Source: an uncultured Brevibacillus sp. (GTDB lineage: Bacteria > Bacillota > Bacilli > Brevibacillales > Brevibacillaceae). Taken from it: a DNA stretch of 64,000 nt. The notes beneath the pieces were generated by a model. The model did no database searches, was not told the origin of the DNA, and saw only the letters and a program-made list of their open reading frames with translations. A program made the position numbers and the translations under genes. This document shows positions 8,655 through 15,873 of the stretch, piece by piece. Numbering within the stretch: position 1 is the stretch's first letter; each line of letters starts with the position of its first letter. The stretch spans positions 42,307 through 106,306 of the forward strand of contig NZ_CANMZW010000020.1 in assembly GCF_947502445.1 (NCBI RefSeq), in the 5' to 3' direction.

Positions 8655-9329
8655 TTACCTTGTAGAATATTTTTTCTCCAGTCCTCTCACGACAACACGT
8701 GACAGGAACAGGGTCAGCACCAGGTATACGGCTGCCTCAGTCAAGTATGGAGGATATCGTTCAAAGGTACTTTTCGCCACATTCATAGCTGCGTAGTTTA
8801 ATTCTTGTGTAGCAATAACGGCACATAGGGAAGAGTCTTTTAAAAGTGCGATAAACTCGTTACCAATAGCAGGCAGCATACGCGTAAACGCCTGGGGAAG
8901 GACAATCAAGCGCATCGACAAGCCCTTGCTCATGCCAAGCGATCTCGCTGCCTCCATCTGACCTGGATCAATCGATTGAATACCCGCACGAAAAATCTCC
9001 GCTATGTAAGCTGCTGCATTCAAGGAGAGTGCGACAAAACCGGAATAGATCGCTTCCGGATTAGGCTGTCCGGGGAAAAAAACTTCCCAGATTGAAGGTA
9101 TCACCGCAAAGTGGATGAGCAAAATCTGAACCAGCATCGGTGTTCCTCGAAACAGCTCTACATAAATGGAGCAGATCCATCTCAGGTAGCGCTTGCTAGA
9201 CATTTTGCCCAGGCAGATGAACAGACCGAGCAACGTTCCACAAACAGTAGCTACTGCTGTTAGTAGTATCGTATTAATAACGCCTCGAATAAAAAGTTCG
9301 CGATAATCATAGATGACGCTCCAATCCAA
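8655..9329 (-). CDS. Polar amino-acid ABC transporter permease (HisM/GlnP family)
   Basis: An inner-membrane permease that with an ATPase and a lipoprotein binder imports amino acids. It has about five hydrophobic helices, the permease signature in EIFRAGIQSIDPGQMEAARSLGMS (EAA loop contacting the ATPase), and a typical length of about 224 residues. I prefer the TTG start at 9329 (DWSVIYDYRELF), because AAAGGAGG lies 8 bases before it; an ATG seven codons earlier would have to initiate without a ribosome site. The partner binding protein is encoded just upstream. No ATPase gene is adjacent, so it must be elsewhere. Confidence 0.9.
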   Translation of the reverse strand: MDWSVIYDYRELFIRGVINTILLTAVATVCGTLLGLFICLGKMSSKRYLRWICSIYVELFRGTPMLVQILLIHFAVIPSIWEVFFPGQPNPEAIYSGFVALSLNAAAYIAEIFRAGIQSIDPGQMEAARSLGMSKGLSMRLIVLPQAFTRMLPAIGNEFIALLKDSSLCAVIATQELNYAAMNVAKSTFERYPPYLTEAAVYLVLTLFLSRVVVRGLEKKYSTR

Positions 9330-9427
9330 AAGCAGCTCCTCCTTTCGCATATTCCTGCTGACAACTTAGAATGCCGGCTACGCCACTCCTTATGGTGGAG
9401 CCTGGTAGCACTCTTTATAGCACAAAC

Positions 9428-9457
9428 ACCGGGTACGCCCTATAGACGTACCCGGCT
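9428..9457 (-). terminator. Stem-loop between binding-protein and permease genes
   Basis: Minus strand CCGGGTACG and CGTACCCGG form a perfect 9-bp stem without a strong T-run. Such intergenic hairpins in ABC operons usually stabilise or partially terminate the message, so that more binding protein than permease is made. Confidence 0.6.
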
Positions 9458-9468
9458 TACGAATAGTC

Positions 9469-10251
9469 CTACTTATTACCGAAGTACTTGTCATGAATTT
9501 CTTGGAGCTTGCCATTTTCCTTGATCTTTTTCAATCCGTCGTTAATCTTGGTCATGGCATCTGTGTTGCCCTTTTTGACGATGATGCCGTAGAATTCCTT
9601 TTCAAAAGAATCGTCCTTGATGAGCTTGAACTTCTTGTTCTCGATTTTCTTCACATAGTATTGGAGAACGCCGTTGTCGCCCACAACCGCCTCTACACGG
9701 CCATTGAAGAAGTCGTCAACGGATGATGGCATGTCATCATACCCCTTCCAGCCTTCGTAGGTTTCTCCAAATGCTTTTTTGACGACCTCCTCACCTGTTG
9801 TTGCGGCTTGCCCACCGATCTTCTTGCCCTTCAAATCAGCCAGAGTTTGAACAGGTGAATCTTCGGCTACCAGAATCAGCTGGTTCGCTTCAAAATACGG
9901 TTCAGAAAAATCATACTTTTCTTTACGTTTGTCGGTAATGGTAATCGACGAGATCCCGATATCTACCGTCCCTTTGTCCAAGCCATCGAATAGAGGGTCC
10001 CAGCCTGTGTTTTTCCACTCCACTTTAAATCCGCCTGCTTCAGCCACAGCGTTCATCACATCAATGTCATGACCACTGATCTTGTCTGCTTCCAGCATTT
10101 GAAATGGAGGATACGCCGCGTCCGTTCCAATTACGTAGACCTTTTCCCCTGATCCTGTTGTTTGCTGACCTCCCGATCCACAGGCTGAGAGCATAAGTCC
10201 CATACCCACGATCAGCGCGAGCGAGGTGTACCATTTTTTCCCGATCTTCAT
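9469..10251 (-). CDS. Polar amino-acid ABC transporter substrate-binding lipoprotein
   Basis: A periplasmic-binding-like protein (SBP_bac_3 family, 260 residues) that captures an amino acid outside the cell for the permease encoded next to it. The signal peptide ends in the lipobox LSACG, giving a lipid anchor. The family features GTDAAYPPFQ, DIGISSITITDKRKEKYDFSEPYF and a C-terminal MTKINDGLKKIKENG are all present. The ATG at 10251 follows AAGGGGGATTTTCAA. The ligand (glutamine, arginine, cystine or other) cannot be decided from sequence alone. A DnaA-box cluster lies upstream of it. Confidence 0.93.
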   Translation of the reverse strand: MKIGKKWYTSLALIVGMGLMLSACGSGGQQTTGSGEKVYVIGTDAAYPPFQMLEADKISGHDIDVMNAVAEAGGFKVEWKNTGWDPLFDGLDKGTVDIGISSITITDKRKEKYDFSEPYFEANQLILVAEDSPVQTLADLKGKKIGGQAATTGEEVVKKAFGETYEGWKGYDDMPSSVDDFFNGRVEAVVGDNGVLQYYVKKIENKKFKLIKDDSFEKEFYGIIVKKGNTDAMTKINDGLKKIKENGKLQEIHDKYFGNK

Positions 10252-10333
10252 TTGAAAATCCCCCTTGATTCTATCTCTTTTTATCTGTGTTTGCCCCCAA
10301 CAATGTCCACAAGAAAATCACGGGTTTTTTGCG

Positions 10334-10377
10334 TTCTCCACAGAGTTATCCACATTATCCACATGACGTTGTGCACA
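10334..10377 (+). other. Cluster of four DnaA-box-like 9-mers
   Basis: Two exact TTATCCACA boxes lie head to tail with no gap (10346-10354 and 10355-10363). They are flanked by two single-mismatch boxes in the same orientation, TTCTCCACA (10334-10342) and TTGTGCACA (10369-10377). No dnaA, dnaN or other origin gene is near, so this is more like a non-origin DnaA-binding cluster. It lies in the 306-base gap between the binding-protein gene and motB. Confidence 0.7.
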
Positions 10378-10557
10378 AGCTGGGAATAACTATTTCCTGC
10401 TCTCCATGCCTCACCAAGCCCTTCTGCAAAGGGACGAAAGCCTGGCCAGAACAGGAATTTGCGTAAAAAAAAGAAAGATTCTTACATGTAAGATATATTT
10501 CGATCTTACATAAAGGAATCCTTCTTCAAAATCATTTTATTATCAGAAAAATGGGAA

Positions 10558-11355
10558 TTATTCTTTATCCGCCAAAATGATTACCTCTACTCGACGATTG
10601 CGCGCTCGGTTCTCGTCATTGGAATTATCCACAAGTGGCTTGTTTTCTCCCAATCCTGCGACAGTAAAGCGTGTAGCTGGTATAGAATATCCATCAACCA
10701 TTTCCCGCATTACCGCGATAGCGCGTCCGGAGGATAGCTCCCAGTTTGACTTGAACGAGCTGCGCTTGATCGGCACATCATCCGTATAGCCCTCAATTCG
10801 CACCATGTGACCATAGCGCTGCAGCACCCCCGCTATCGTCCCGACTACCTGCTTGCCCTGGTCTTGCAGCTCAGCTGACCCACTGGTAAACAAGATACTC
10901 TCCGGCAAACGAATGCGCAGACCTTCGTCTGTCTCTTCATAGTCCAGATTCAATTCAGACAAGGCTGAGGACAGCTGCGTTCGCACCGTGTCCATGTCGC
11001 GCTCACCCTTATCAGCAGCGCCTGTTGGTGATTTTGGTAGACTTGGAGATTCGGTCGTATTCTCTTCCTCTGCTGTCCCCAAGAGTGCTTTTTGGCGCGC
11101 TTCCAGCTGATGAACCTCGCGCTGCAGCTCCAGCTTTTGCAGATTTAACAGATCCAGGCTTTCATGCACCTGCTGCATAGCTGCTTGCTGCTGTACCGCT
11201 TCCTTTTTTGCTTCTTCACGCTGCGACTGAATGTTAGAGGTATACGTCGCCGCGATAATGATCACGATGACAAACAATAGCGTAATTAAGTCGCTGTAGC
11301 TGAGCAGCCAGCTTTTCTCCAGCTCCTTTTCGTCATACAGCCGATCATCATGCAT
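10558..11355 (-). CDS. motB: Flagellar motor stator protein MotB
   Basis: MotB anchors the stator to peptidoglycan and supplies the ion-binding Asp. The product (265 residues) has a short cytoplasmic start, one membrane helix with the proton-channel Asp in SYSDLITLLFVIVIIIA, a coiled-coil linker (about 40-100) and a C-terminal OmpA-like peptidoglycan-binding domain (VRIEGYTDDVPI, NWELSSGRAIAVMREM, GLGENKP). The ATG at 11355 overlaps the motA stop by 8 bases (ATGCATGA), so the two are translationally coupled. A TTG six codons earlier is a possible alternative start. MotS is the sodium-driven alternative; the sequence does not decide this firmly. Confidence 0.93.
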   Translation of the reverse strand: MHDDRLYDEKELEKSWLLSYSDLITLLFVIVIIIAATYTSNIQSQREEAKKEAVQQQAAMQQVHESLDLLNLQKLELQREVHQLEARQKALLGTAEEENTTESPSLPKSPTGAADKGERDMDTVRTQLSSALSELNLDYEETDEGLRIRLPESILFTSGSAELQDQGKQVVGTIAGVLQRYGHMVRIEGYTDDVPIKRSSFKSNWELSSGRAIAVMREMVDGYSIPATRFTVAGLGENKPLVDNSNDENRARNRRVEVIILADKE

Positions 11356-12157
11356 AACGATCCTGCCTTTCAATCGTTCCCTTCATACTGCCTGCTTCTT
11401 TAATAAGCACCAGCTTCTGGTCACCTGGCAGGAACGAGTTCAGTTTTTCAAACAACAGACGCGGTGTCTCCATTCGCTGCAGACCAACACACCCCTCGAT
11501 ATACAGACGTTTTTCAAACATTTCCCGGTCATACAAATCCATCATCCGGTAATAGCAGGGCAGGGCAAACAGGTTCGCCAAAAGAGCGCCATAGAGCGTC
11601 GCCACAACCGCTGCGCTCAGGCTGTGACCAGTCTGGGTAAAATCAGAGAGCGAGCGCAACACGCCCGTCATCCCGAGCAGCGTACCTACTAGCCCCATAC
11701 CCGGTGCGAGCAAGCTAATGAGTCGGAAAAAGCCCGCTGCTTGCTGATAGCGATACTGTTCGCCTTTGAGCTCGTTCTCCAGAATTAAGCGCAGCTCGTC
11801 CTCTGGAACGACTTCGATCGCGAGCAAGCTGCCACGCTGCACGAATGAATCGCGTTCATTTTGCAGTTCCTTTTCGAGCGCGATATAGCCCTGCTCTTTT
11901 TGGACGAGCGCGTAGTAATAAAAGCGCTTGATCGTTTCTTCCACGTTGCTTTCCCGTCCGTGGATTAGGAGGCGAATCATCTTTTTCAGGTCCAGATGCT
12001 TGCGCTTGATCGCGTAGGAGATCACTACGGCCAGCGCTACCAGCTCGATGGCGGTGATGTTTAGAAGATCGGCGAGGTTGCCGTTTAAGTATACCGCGTG
12101 GATAAAGATGAGGAGGACGGCTCCGATCAGGAGGAGCGAGCGGCGTTTTGTGGACAA
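11348..12157 (-). CDS. motA: Flagellar motor stator protein MotA
   Basis: MotA forms the ion channel with MotB and pushes on the rotor. The 269-residue product has four membrane segments; the last two bracket LISLLAPGMGLVGTLLGM and TLYGALLANLFALPCYYRM, the family signature. A cytoplasmic loop rich in charged residues (about 80-165) contacts FliG. I chose the TTG at 12157 as start because AGGAAGGTG precedes it by 6 bases; this gives the family's normal length, whereas the longer open frame does not look like MotA. A sigma-D-like promoter lies just upstream, divergent from the YjfB-like gene. Confidence 0.92.
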   Translation of the reverse strand: MSTKRRSLLLIGAVLLIFIHAVYLNGNLADLLNITAIELVALAVVISYAIKRKHLDLKKMIRLLIHGRESNVEETIKRFYYYALVQKEQGYIALEKELQNERDSFVQRGSLLAIEVVPEDELRLILENELKGEQYRYQQAAGFFRLISLLAPGMGLVGTLLGMTGVLRSLSDFTQTGHSLSAAVVATLYGALLANLFALPCYYRMMDLYDREMFEKRLYIEGCVGLQRMETPRLLFEKLNSFLPGDQKLVLIKEAGSMKGTIERQDRYA

Positions 12158-12206
12158 TGTTGTCACCTTCCTAGTTTCTTTCCTAAAATACTGGTTATCT
12201 CTTGGT

Positions 12207-12231
12207 ATATCGGTTGATTTGAATTTTTTTA
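12207..12231 (-). promoter_or_regulatory. Possible sigma-D promoter of motAB
   Basis: Minus strand TAAA (12231-12228), 13-base spacer, ACCGATAT (12214-12207), 7 of 8 matches to the sigma-D -10 GCCGATAT. The spacer is two bases shorter than the usual 15. Confidence 0.45.
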
Positions 12232-12232
12232 T

Positions 12233-12259
12233 TATAGCAGAGCTATTGGAATCCGATAA
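12233..12259 (+). promoter_or_regulatory. Possible sigma-D promoter of the YjfB-like gene
   Basis: Plus strand TATA (12233-12236), 15-base spacer, TCCGATAA (12252-12259). It resembles TAAA-N15-GCCGATAT with three mismatches and lies 40 bases before the start codon. Confidence 0.5.
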
Positions 12260-12298
12260 ATGAAAGAATAGAAATGATAGGAGAGGAGGTACATCGAT

Positions 12299-12496
12299 AT
12301 GGATATGAGTTCCATCATGAGCGCTCAGGTAAGCCAATTGCAGCAAACAGTAAGTCTGAGCGTAATGAAAATGGCGCAAGCTACGCAAGCTGCTGGTGCG
12401 ATGGTCATGTTACAGGACTTTGCAAACGCGAGCGCACAAGCGCAGGCGCAAGCTCCCCATCCTACATTAGGGAAGCAGATTGATATCAGCGTGTAA
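12299..12496 (+). CDS. YjfB-like putative motility protein
   Basis: A 65-residue protein of the small YjfB family, annotated in Bacillus as a putative motility protein and often under sigma-D control; its biochemical role is unknown. The Met/Gln/Ala-rich SVMKMAQATQAAGAMVMLQDF and the C-terminal HPTLGKQIDISV fit the family. The ATG at 12299 follows AGAGGAGGTACATCGAT. It is divergent from motAB and faces the end of the fliD-fliS-fliT operon, with separate terminators for each direction. No signal peptide or membrane helix is evident. Confidence 0.82.
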   Translation: MDMSSIMSAQVSQLQQTVSLSVMKMAQATQAAGAMVMLQDFANASAQAQAQAPHPTLGKQIDISV

Positions 12497-12500
12497 TGAA

Positions 12501-12528
12501 AAGAAAAAGCGAAGAATAGATTCTTCGC
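12501..12528 (-). terminator. Terminator of the flaG-fliD-fliS-fliT operon
   Basis: Minus strand GCGAAGAATCTATTCTTCGC followed by TTTTTCTTTT, downstream of fliT. Confidence 0.85.
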
Positions 12529-12539
12529 CTAAATTTCAT

Positions 12540-12580
12540 GCCTTATCCCTGTATTCACTGGGATGAGGCTATTTTATTTT
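12540..12580 (+). terminator. Terminator of the YjfB-like gene
   Basis: GCCTTATCCC and GGGATGAGGC form a 10-bp stem (one wobble) followed by TATTTTATTTTA. Confidence 0.75.
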
Positions 12581-12962
12581 ACTTCTTGGTATCGAAAAAA
12601 GCACCATAAGCAGGCGTACCATAGCCTCGATACTGCTGATTCATCGATTTTCCCCGTTGAATCTGGTCTATTTTTTCGGAAATCTCTTCTTTTCGTTTTT
12701 CCATCAAAGGAATAGCGCGCTGATCGATTTGCAAAATGGGCTGGAGATACTGCTGTCTCCATTCGTCACGGAATACAGCGCCCTTGCTCATCTCTCTCTC
12801 CATTGCCTCTTTCACCAGTTCCCGCATTTCCAATAGTTCATTCCACTGATCAGGGTCTGTCTCCTCCTGCTCCACAGAATGCTCCAAATCCTTAGTAAGT
12901 TGCAGTAACTGCTGAAACAAGAGCTCCATTGTCTCTATTGAATTCTCCCTAGTGAACGGCAT
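12579..12962 (-). CDS. fliT: FliT-like flagellar chaperone
   Basis: A 127-residue, charged, alpha-helical protein in the classic fliD-fliS-fliT position; FliT escorts the cap protein FliD before export. The helical segments ETMELLFQQLLQLTKDLEH and a C-terminal KRKEEISEKIDQIQRG fit FliT-like proteins, although the family is weakly conserved. The ATG at 12962 lies just after the fliS stop (TAATAAATATG), with AGGG upstream, indicating translational coupling; the longer open frame overlapping fliS is less likely. The assignment rests as much on position as on sequence. Confidence 0.75.
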   Translation of the reverse strand: MPFTRENSIETMELLFQQLLQLTKDLEHSVEQEETDPDQWNELLEMRELVKEAMEREMSKGAVFRDEWRQQYLQPILQIDQRAIPLMEKRKEEISEKIDQIQRGKSMNQQYRGYGTPAYGAFFDTKK

Positions 12963-12967
12963 ATTTA

Positions 12968-13348
12968 TTAGCCCTGTGTCTTCGCAAGAATCATCACTTG
13001 CTTCCAAGTATCGCGAAACTCCACTACGAAGCCTTCCACTTCATCCAGAATCGCGGTGTCTTTCTGAATATTGGCTTCAACCATGCGCCGCTGCAGGTAC
13101 TCATACAACAGAATCATCTGTTCCGCAACGGGGTATTTGCGGTCCAGTGTAATGATTAATTCTGAAATGATGTCTTGAGTCTTGATGTTGTACTCATTAG
13201 CCTTATCCCACTTCCCGCTTTCAATCGCCGCTCTTGTCTGCTTGATGAACTTAAGTGCACCGTTGTATAGCATTAAGGTTAGCTCACCGGGGGTAGCGGT
13301 TGTAACCGAATTGGTTTGATAGGCTTGGGCAGGTTGTTGATATGCCAT
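12968..13348 (-). CDS. fliS: Flagellin export chaperone FliS
   Basis: FliS binds the disordered C-terminus of newly made flagellin, prevents early polymerisation and delivers it to the export gate. The 126-residue product has the four-helix pattern with TPGELTLMLYNGALKFI, the conserved KANEYNIKTQDIISELIITLD and LYEYLQRRMVEANIQKD. The start at 13348 (MAYQQPAQAY) follows AAAAGGAGCTGGACAGAA. It lies between fliD and fliT in one operon. A second, divergent FliS paralogue is encoded beside the large flagellin gene. Confidence 0.96.
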   Translation of the reverse strand: MAYQQPAQAYQTNSVTTATPGELTLMLYNGALKFIKQTRAAIESGKWDKANEYNIKTQDIISELIITLDRKYPVAEQMILLYEYLQRRMVEANIQKDTAILDEVEGFVVEFRDTWKQVMILAKTQG

Positions 13349-13370
13349 TTCTGTCCAGCTCCTTTTATTC

Positions 13371-14909
13371 TCACTGGCCTCCGCCGAATTGTTGAGCAAG
13401 CCAACCACTTTGCGAATTGGCTTTAGAGATAGCCTTTTCCATTGCAGTAAACTGCTTATAGTATCGATTCTCGATATCTTTTAAGCGGTCTTCCCATCTA
13501 TCGATGTCTTTATCGAGTTGGTCTAGACTTTTGCCTAGAACACTTTTGTCTACTGAAGTGCCACTACTACCTGCTTTTTCAGTAATCTTATCCATGTAAC
13601 CTTTTAACTGTTCGTAGAGACGTTTGCCAATTCCGCTTTCGTAAAAGCTTCCTTCAGCATCGGTCGCTGTCGGCGTTTTTGTAAACAGATCCATTACCTT
13701 GTCGCCATTTAAAGTAATCGCCTCACGCAATTTCTTTTCATCAATATGCAGCTTTCCTTTTTCCGTGTACTCCATTGTTTTAATGCCGATTTCGCTGAGT
13801 GTATCAAACTTTGTATCTGATACACCGGCAACAGGAGTAGACAGTGCCCGACGCATCCCATATAGGGCAGAATTAAGCAAAGGATCTGAACGAAGAAGGC
13901 CACTTTTCGCTTTTTCTTCCCATTGTTCAATTTGTTTTTCCGACATGGCTTCTCTTTGCTCATTTAATAGTGGATCAAAGGCGCGATAACGCTTTTCTAT
14001 GACCTTTTGGTTCATTTTGTTAATGATTTCATTGTATTTGTCAATAAAACCCTTGATCGTGTCATAGATACCATCTACGTCTGTTGTAGCGGTAAGTGAA
14101 GCGTCACCAATTCCTTTTAACGTATATTCCATACCATTAATCGTGAAGATATTGCTTGTACGCTCCGTAGCCAATCCATTAAAGGTAAATTCTGCATTCT
14201 TACCAAGATCTGCGTCTGTAAGTCTTAAAGTCTGGGTAAGAAAATTCCCTGTAACTTTAATCTCTTTGTCACCTTTATTGTCACCTGTATGATTCGTAGC
14301 CAAAGAAACCTTGTCTGAAGCGGTATCGTAAAACATCGTAACGCCAAGACCGGATTTATTCACCTTTTTAATCACGTCATTGAGCGTTTCTGTGTTCGGA
14401 TCAAAGGAAAAATCTACCTTCTTCATCTTGCCGTCAGGCTGAAATACCTCGAGAGAAAAGGAATGTGTGCCATCTGCAGCTGCAGGTCCAAAATCTTGGC
14501 CAGCAGCCGTCAACTTGCTCTTCTCATCTTTCAAAAGAGCATCCGGGTTAATTTTGCTCGCGGTATCGGCCGAGATTCCCCCCGAGCTAAGAGTACTTGA
14601 TACACTGGCCAATTGAGTTACCTTAATTTGAGTAGTAGAACTGGAACCTCCTCCAGTAGACTTGGAGCTGACTATGCCCTCATTTGAGGATGCAACCTTA
14701 AATTTAGAAAATGTCCCCTGCAGCCTCATGTCGGAGGCCTTGTTGCGAAAATCCAGCAACATTGCATTCATTTCCCGATAGCTGTCCCGTTTCCAAGTCT
14801 CTGTTTGCTTGGTTTTCAGCAGCTTGTCTAATGGAGCACGTCGAGCTTTCATCAAATCCTTGATCATTTGTTCTGTATCCATACCTGAAGCCAAACCACT
14901 AATACGCAT
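13371..14909 (-). CDS. fliD: Flagellar filament cap protein FliD
   Basis: FliD sits at the filament tip and folds incoming flagellin. The 512-residue length is typical. The conserved N-terminus MRISGLASGMDTEQMIKDLM, the central variable domains with TFNGLATERTSNIFTINGMEYTL, and the coiled C-terminal region (LDQLDKDIDRWEDRLKDIENRYYKQFTAMEKAI) are all there. The ATG at 14909 follows ATAGGAGGTAAGTAGC. It lies 12 bases downstream of flaG and 22 bases upstream of fliS, so the genes are one transcript, presumably from the sigma-D promoter ahead of flaG. Confidence 0.97.
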   Translation of the reverse strand: MRISGLASGMDTEQMIKDLMKARRAPLDKLLKTKQTETWKRDSYREMNAMLLDFRNKASDMRLQGTFSKFKVASSNEGIVSSKSTGGGSSSTTQIKVTQLASVSSTLSSGGISADTASKINPDALLKDEKSKLTAAGQDFGPAAADGTHSFSLEVFQPDGKMKKVDFSFDPNTETLNDVIKKVNKSGLGVTMFYDTASDKVSLATNHTGDNKGDKEIKVTGNFLTQTLRLTDADLGKNAEFTFNGLATERTSNIFTINGMEYTLKGIGDASLTATTDVDGIYDTIKGFIDKYNEIINKMNQKVIEKRYRAFDPLLNEQREAMSEKQIEQWEEKAKSGLLRSDPLLNSALYGMRRALSTPVAGVSDTKFDTLSEIGIKTMEYTEKGKLHIDEKKLREAITLNGDKVMDLFTKTPTATDAEGSFYESGIGKRLYEQLKGYMDKITEKAGSSGTSVDKSVLGKSLDQLDKDIDRWEDRLKDIENRYYKQFTAMEKAISKANSQSGWLAQQFGGGQ

Positions 14910-14921
14910 GCTACTTACCTC

Positions 14922-15266
14922 CTATCGCTTTTCATCCACCAGCAGTCCGATCATTTCTTGCATTTTCGCAGAGATGTCGAGAATTTTTTTAGACGGAATT
15001 TGCCGAATCACTTCTTTGGTAACATCGTTAACGACTTCCACGTAATATTCTTTCATTTCTTCATGCATGCGAAACTGGAGATGAGTGCTCTCTGACTGCA
15101 TCCATTTGTTCAGTCCATCGACTGCTTTTTCCAATTCCTGGGGCGAGCTCTTTTTTTCTGCTGCCTCATCAACAGGACCTTCACTTGTTTTTAGTCCCGG
15201 TACCTGATTTTCTGAACCAGCCGACTTTATTGCCATTCCCGTCTGGTTAGGAAAGCGAATCTCCAT
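14922..15266 (-). CDS. flaG: FlaG family flagellar protein
   Basis: A 114-residue FlaG-type protein; FlaG is thought to influence filament length or export, and its mechanism is unknown. The N-terminal half is variable and hydrophilic. The C-terminal half carries the family core: LQFRMHEEMKEYYVEVVNDV and TKEVIRQIPSKKILDISAKM. The ATG at 15266 follows AAGGAGGAGTAAG. It is the first gene after a good sigma-D promoter and is followed at once by fliD, the usual partner order. Confidence 0.93.
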   Translation of the reverse strand: MEIRFPNQTGMAIKSAGSENQVPGLKTSEGPVDEAAEKKSSPQELEKAVDGLNKWMQSESTHLQFRMHEEMKEYYVEVVNDVTKEVIRQIPSKKILDISAKMQEMIGLLVDEKR

Positions 15267-15302
15267 TCTTACTCCTCCTTATCGATATGAGTTCTTACTT
15301 CT

Positions 15303-15330
15303 ATATCGGAAAAGGACATGGAAAAATTTA
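15303..15330 (-). promoter_or_regulatory. Sigma-D promoter of flaG-fliD-fliS-fliT
   Basis: Minus strand TAAA (15330-15327), 16-base spacer, TCCGATAT (15310-15303): 7 of 8 matches to GCCGATAT and a perfect -35. It lies 37 bases before flaG. Confidence 0.75.
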
Positions 15331-15352
15331 GACTCTCCTCTAGCATGGGTTA

Positions 15353-15790
15353 CTACGCGAAGATATTGATGAGCATGCCCTTGATTTCACCGATTCGTTC
15401 TAGGATGCGCAGACCGGGTTCCTGTTTCTTTAGCATCCCATCCGTAAGATCCAGCAATTGCTTGTCTACCTCTGTTACAATCTTATAGATTCGAGAACGT
15501 CCTCTACGGTTAAAGCCTTGGCGTTCCTCCAGGGCGAGACCATGCTTCACAGCGTCTTCCATGAAGCTTTTCACCATAGACTTATACTTTCGCAAGTCTC
15601 CTACAGTACGTGATTCTGCAAGAATCTTCCCTTGCTCCTCTATTTCTTGAATTTTTTTATGGAGTCTTTCCGTATCCAGTTGTTCTCTGCCTTTATTCAT
15701 CAATTCAGTAAACATCACTTTATCTGTAGCCACTTCTTGCTTCGGTTTTGTCACTTCACGGGACAGCTTGCCAATTTTGCCAACTTCCAA
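15353..15790 (-). CDS. YaaR-like (DUF327) protein
   Basis: A 145-residue, highly charged helical protein of the YaaR/DUF327 family, of unknown function. The family core RKYKSMVKSFMEDAVKHGL and GRSRIYKIVTEVDKQLLDLTD is clear. The start is a TTG at 15790 with GGCGAGGATAACC before it. In B. subtilis yaaR is elsewhere; here it sits between the large flagellin gene and flaG, which suggests a link to flagella in this lineage, though this is only positional. No membrane segments are present. Confidence 0.82.
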   Translation of the reverse strand: MEVGKIGKLSREVTKPKQEVATDKVMFTELMNKGREQLDTERLHKKIQEIEEQGKILAESRTVGDLRKYKSMVKSFMEDAVKHGLALEERQGFNRRGRSRIYKIVTEVDKQLLDLTDGMLKKQEPGLRILERIGEIKGMLINIFA

Positions 15791-15825
15791 GGTTATCCTC
15801 GCCTTTCCTTATACCAACTATTACG

Positions 15826-15865
15826 TTAAAAAAGGAGATAAGCATGATCTTAACTCATCTCCTTT
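15826..15865 (-). terminator. Terminator of the large flagellin gene
   Basis: Minus strand AAAGGAGAT and ATCTCCTTT form the stem, followed by TTTTTTAA, right after the flagellin stop codon. Confidence 0.85.
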
Positions 15866-15873
15866 CACCCTAT

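Noticed and set aside
10303..10377. Chromosomal replication origin
   Set aside because: DnaA boxes are present, but there is no dnaA, dnaN, gidA or rpmH nearby and no clear AT-rich unwinding element with DnaA-trios; a non-origin cluster is more likely.
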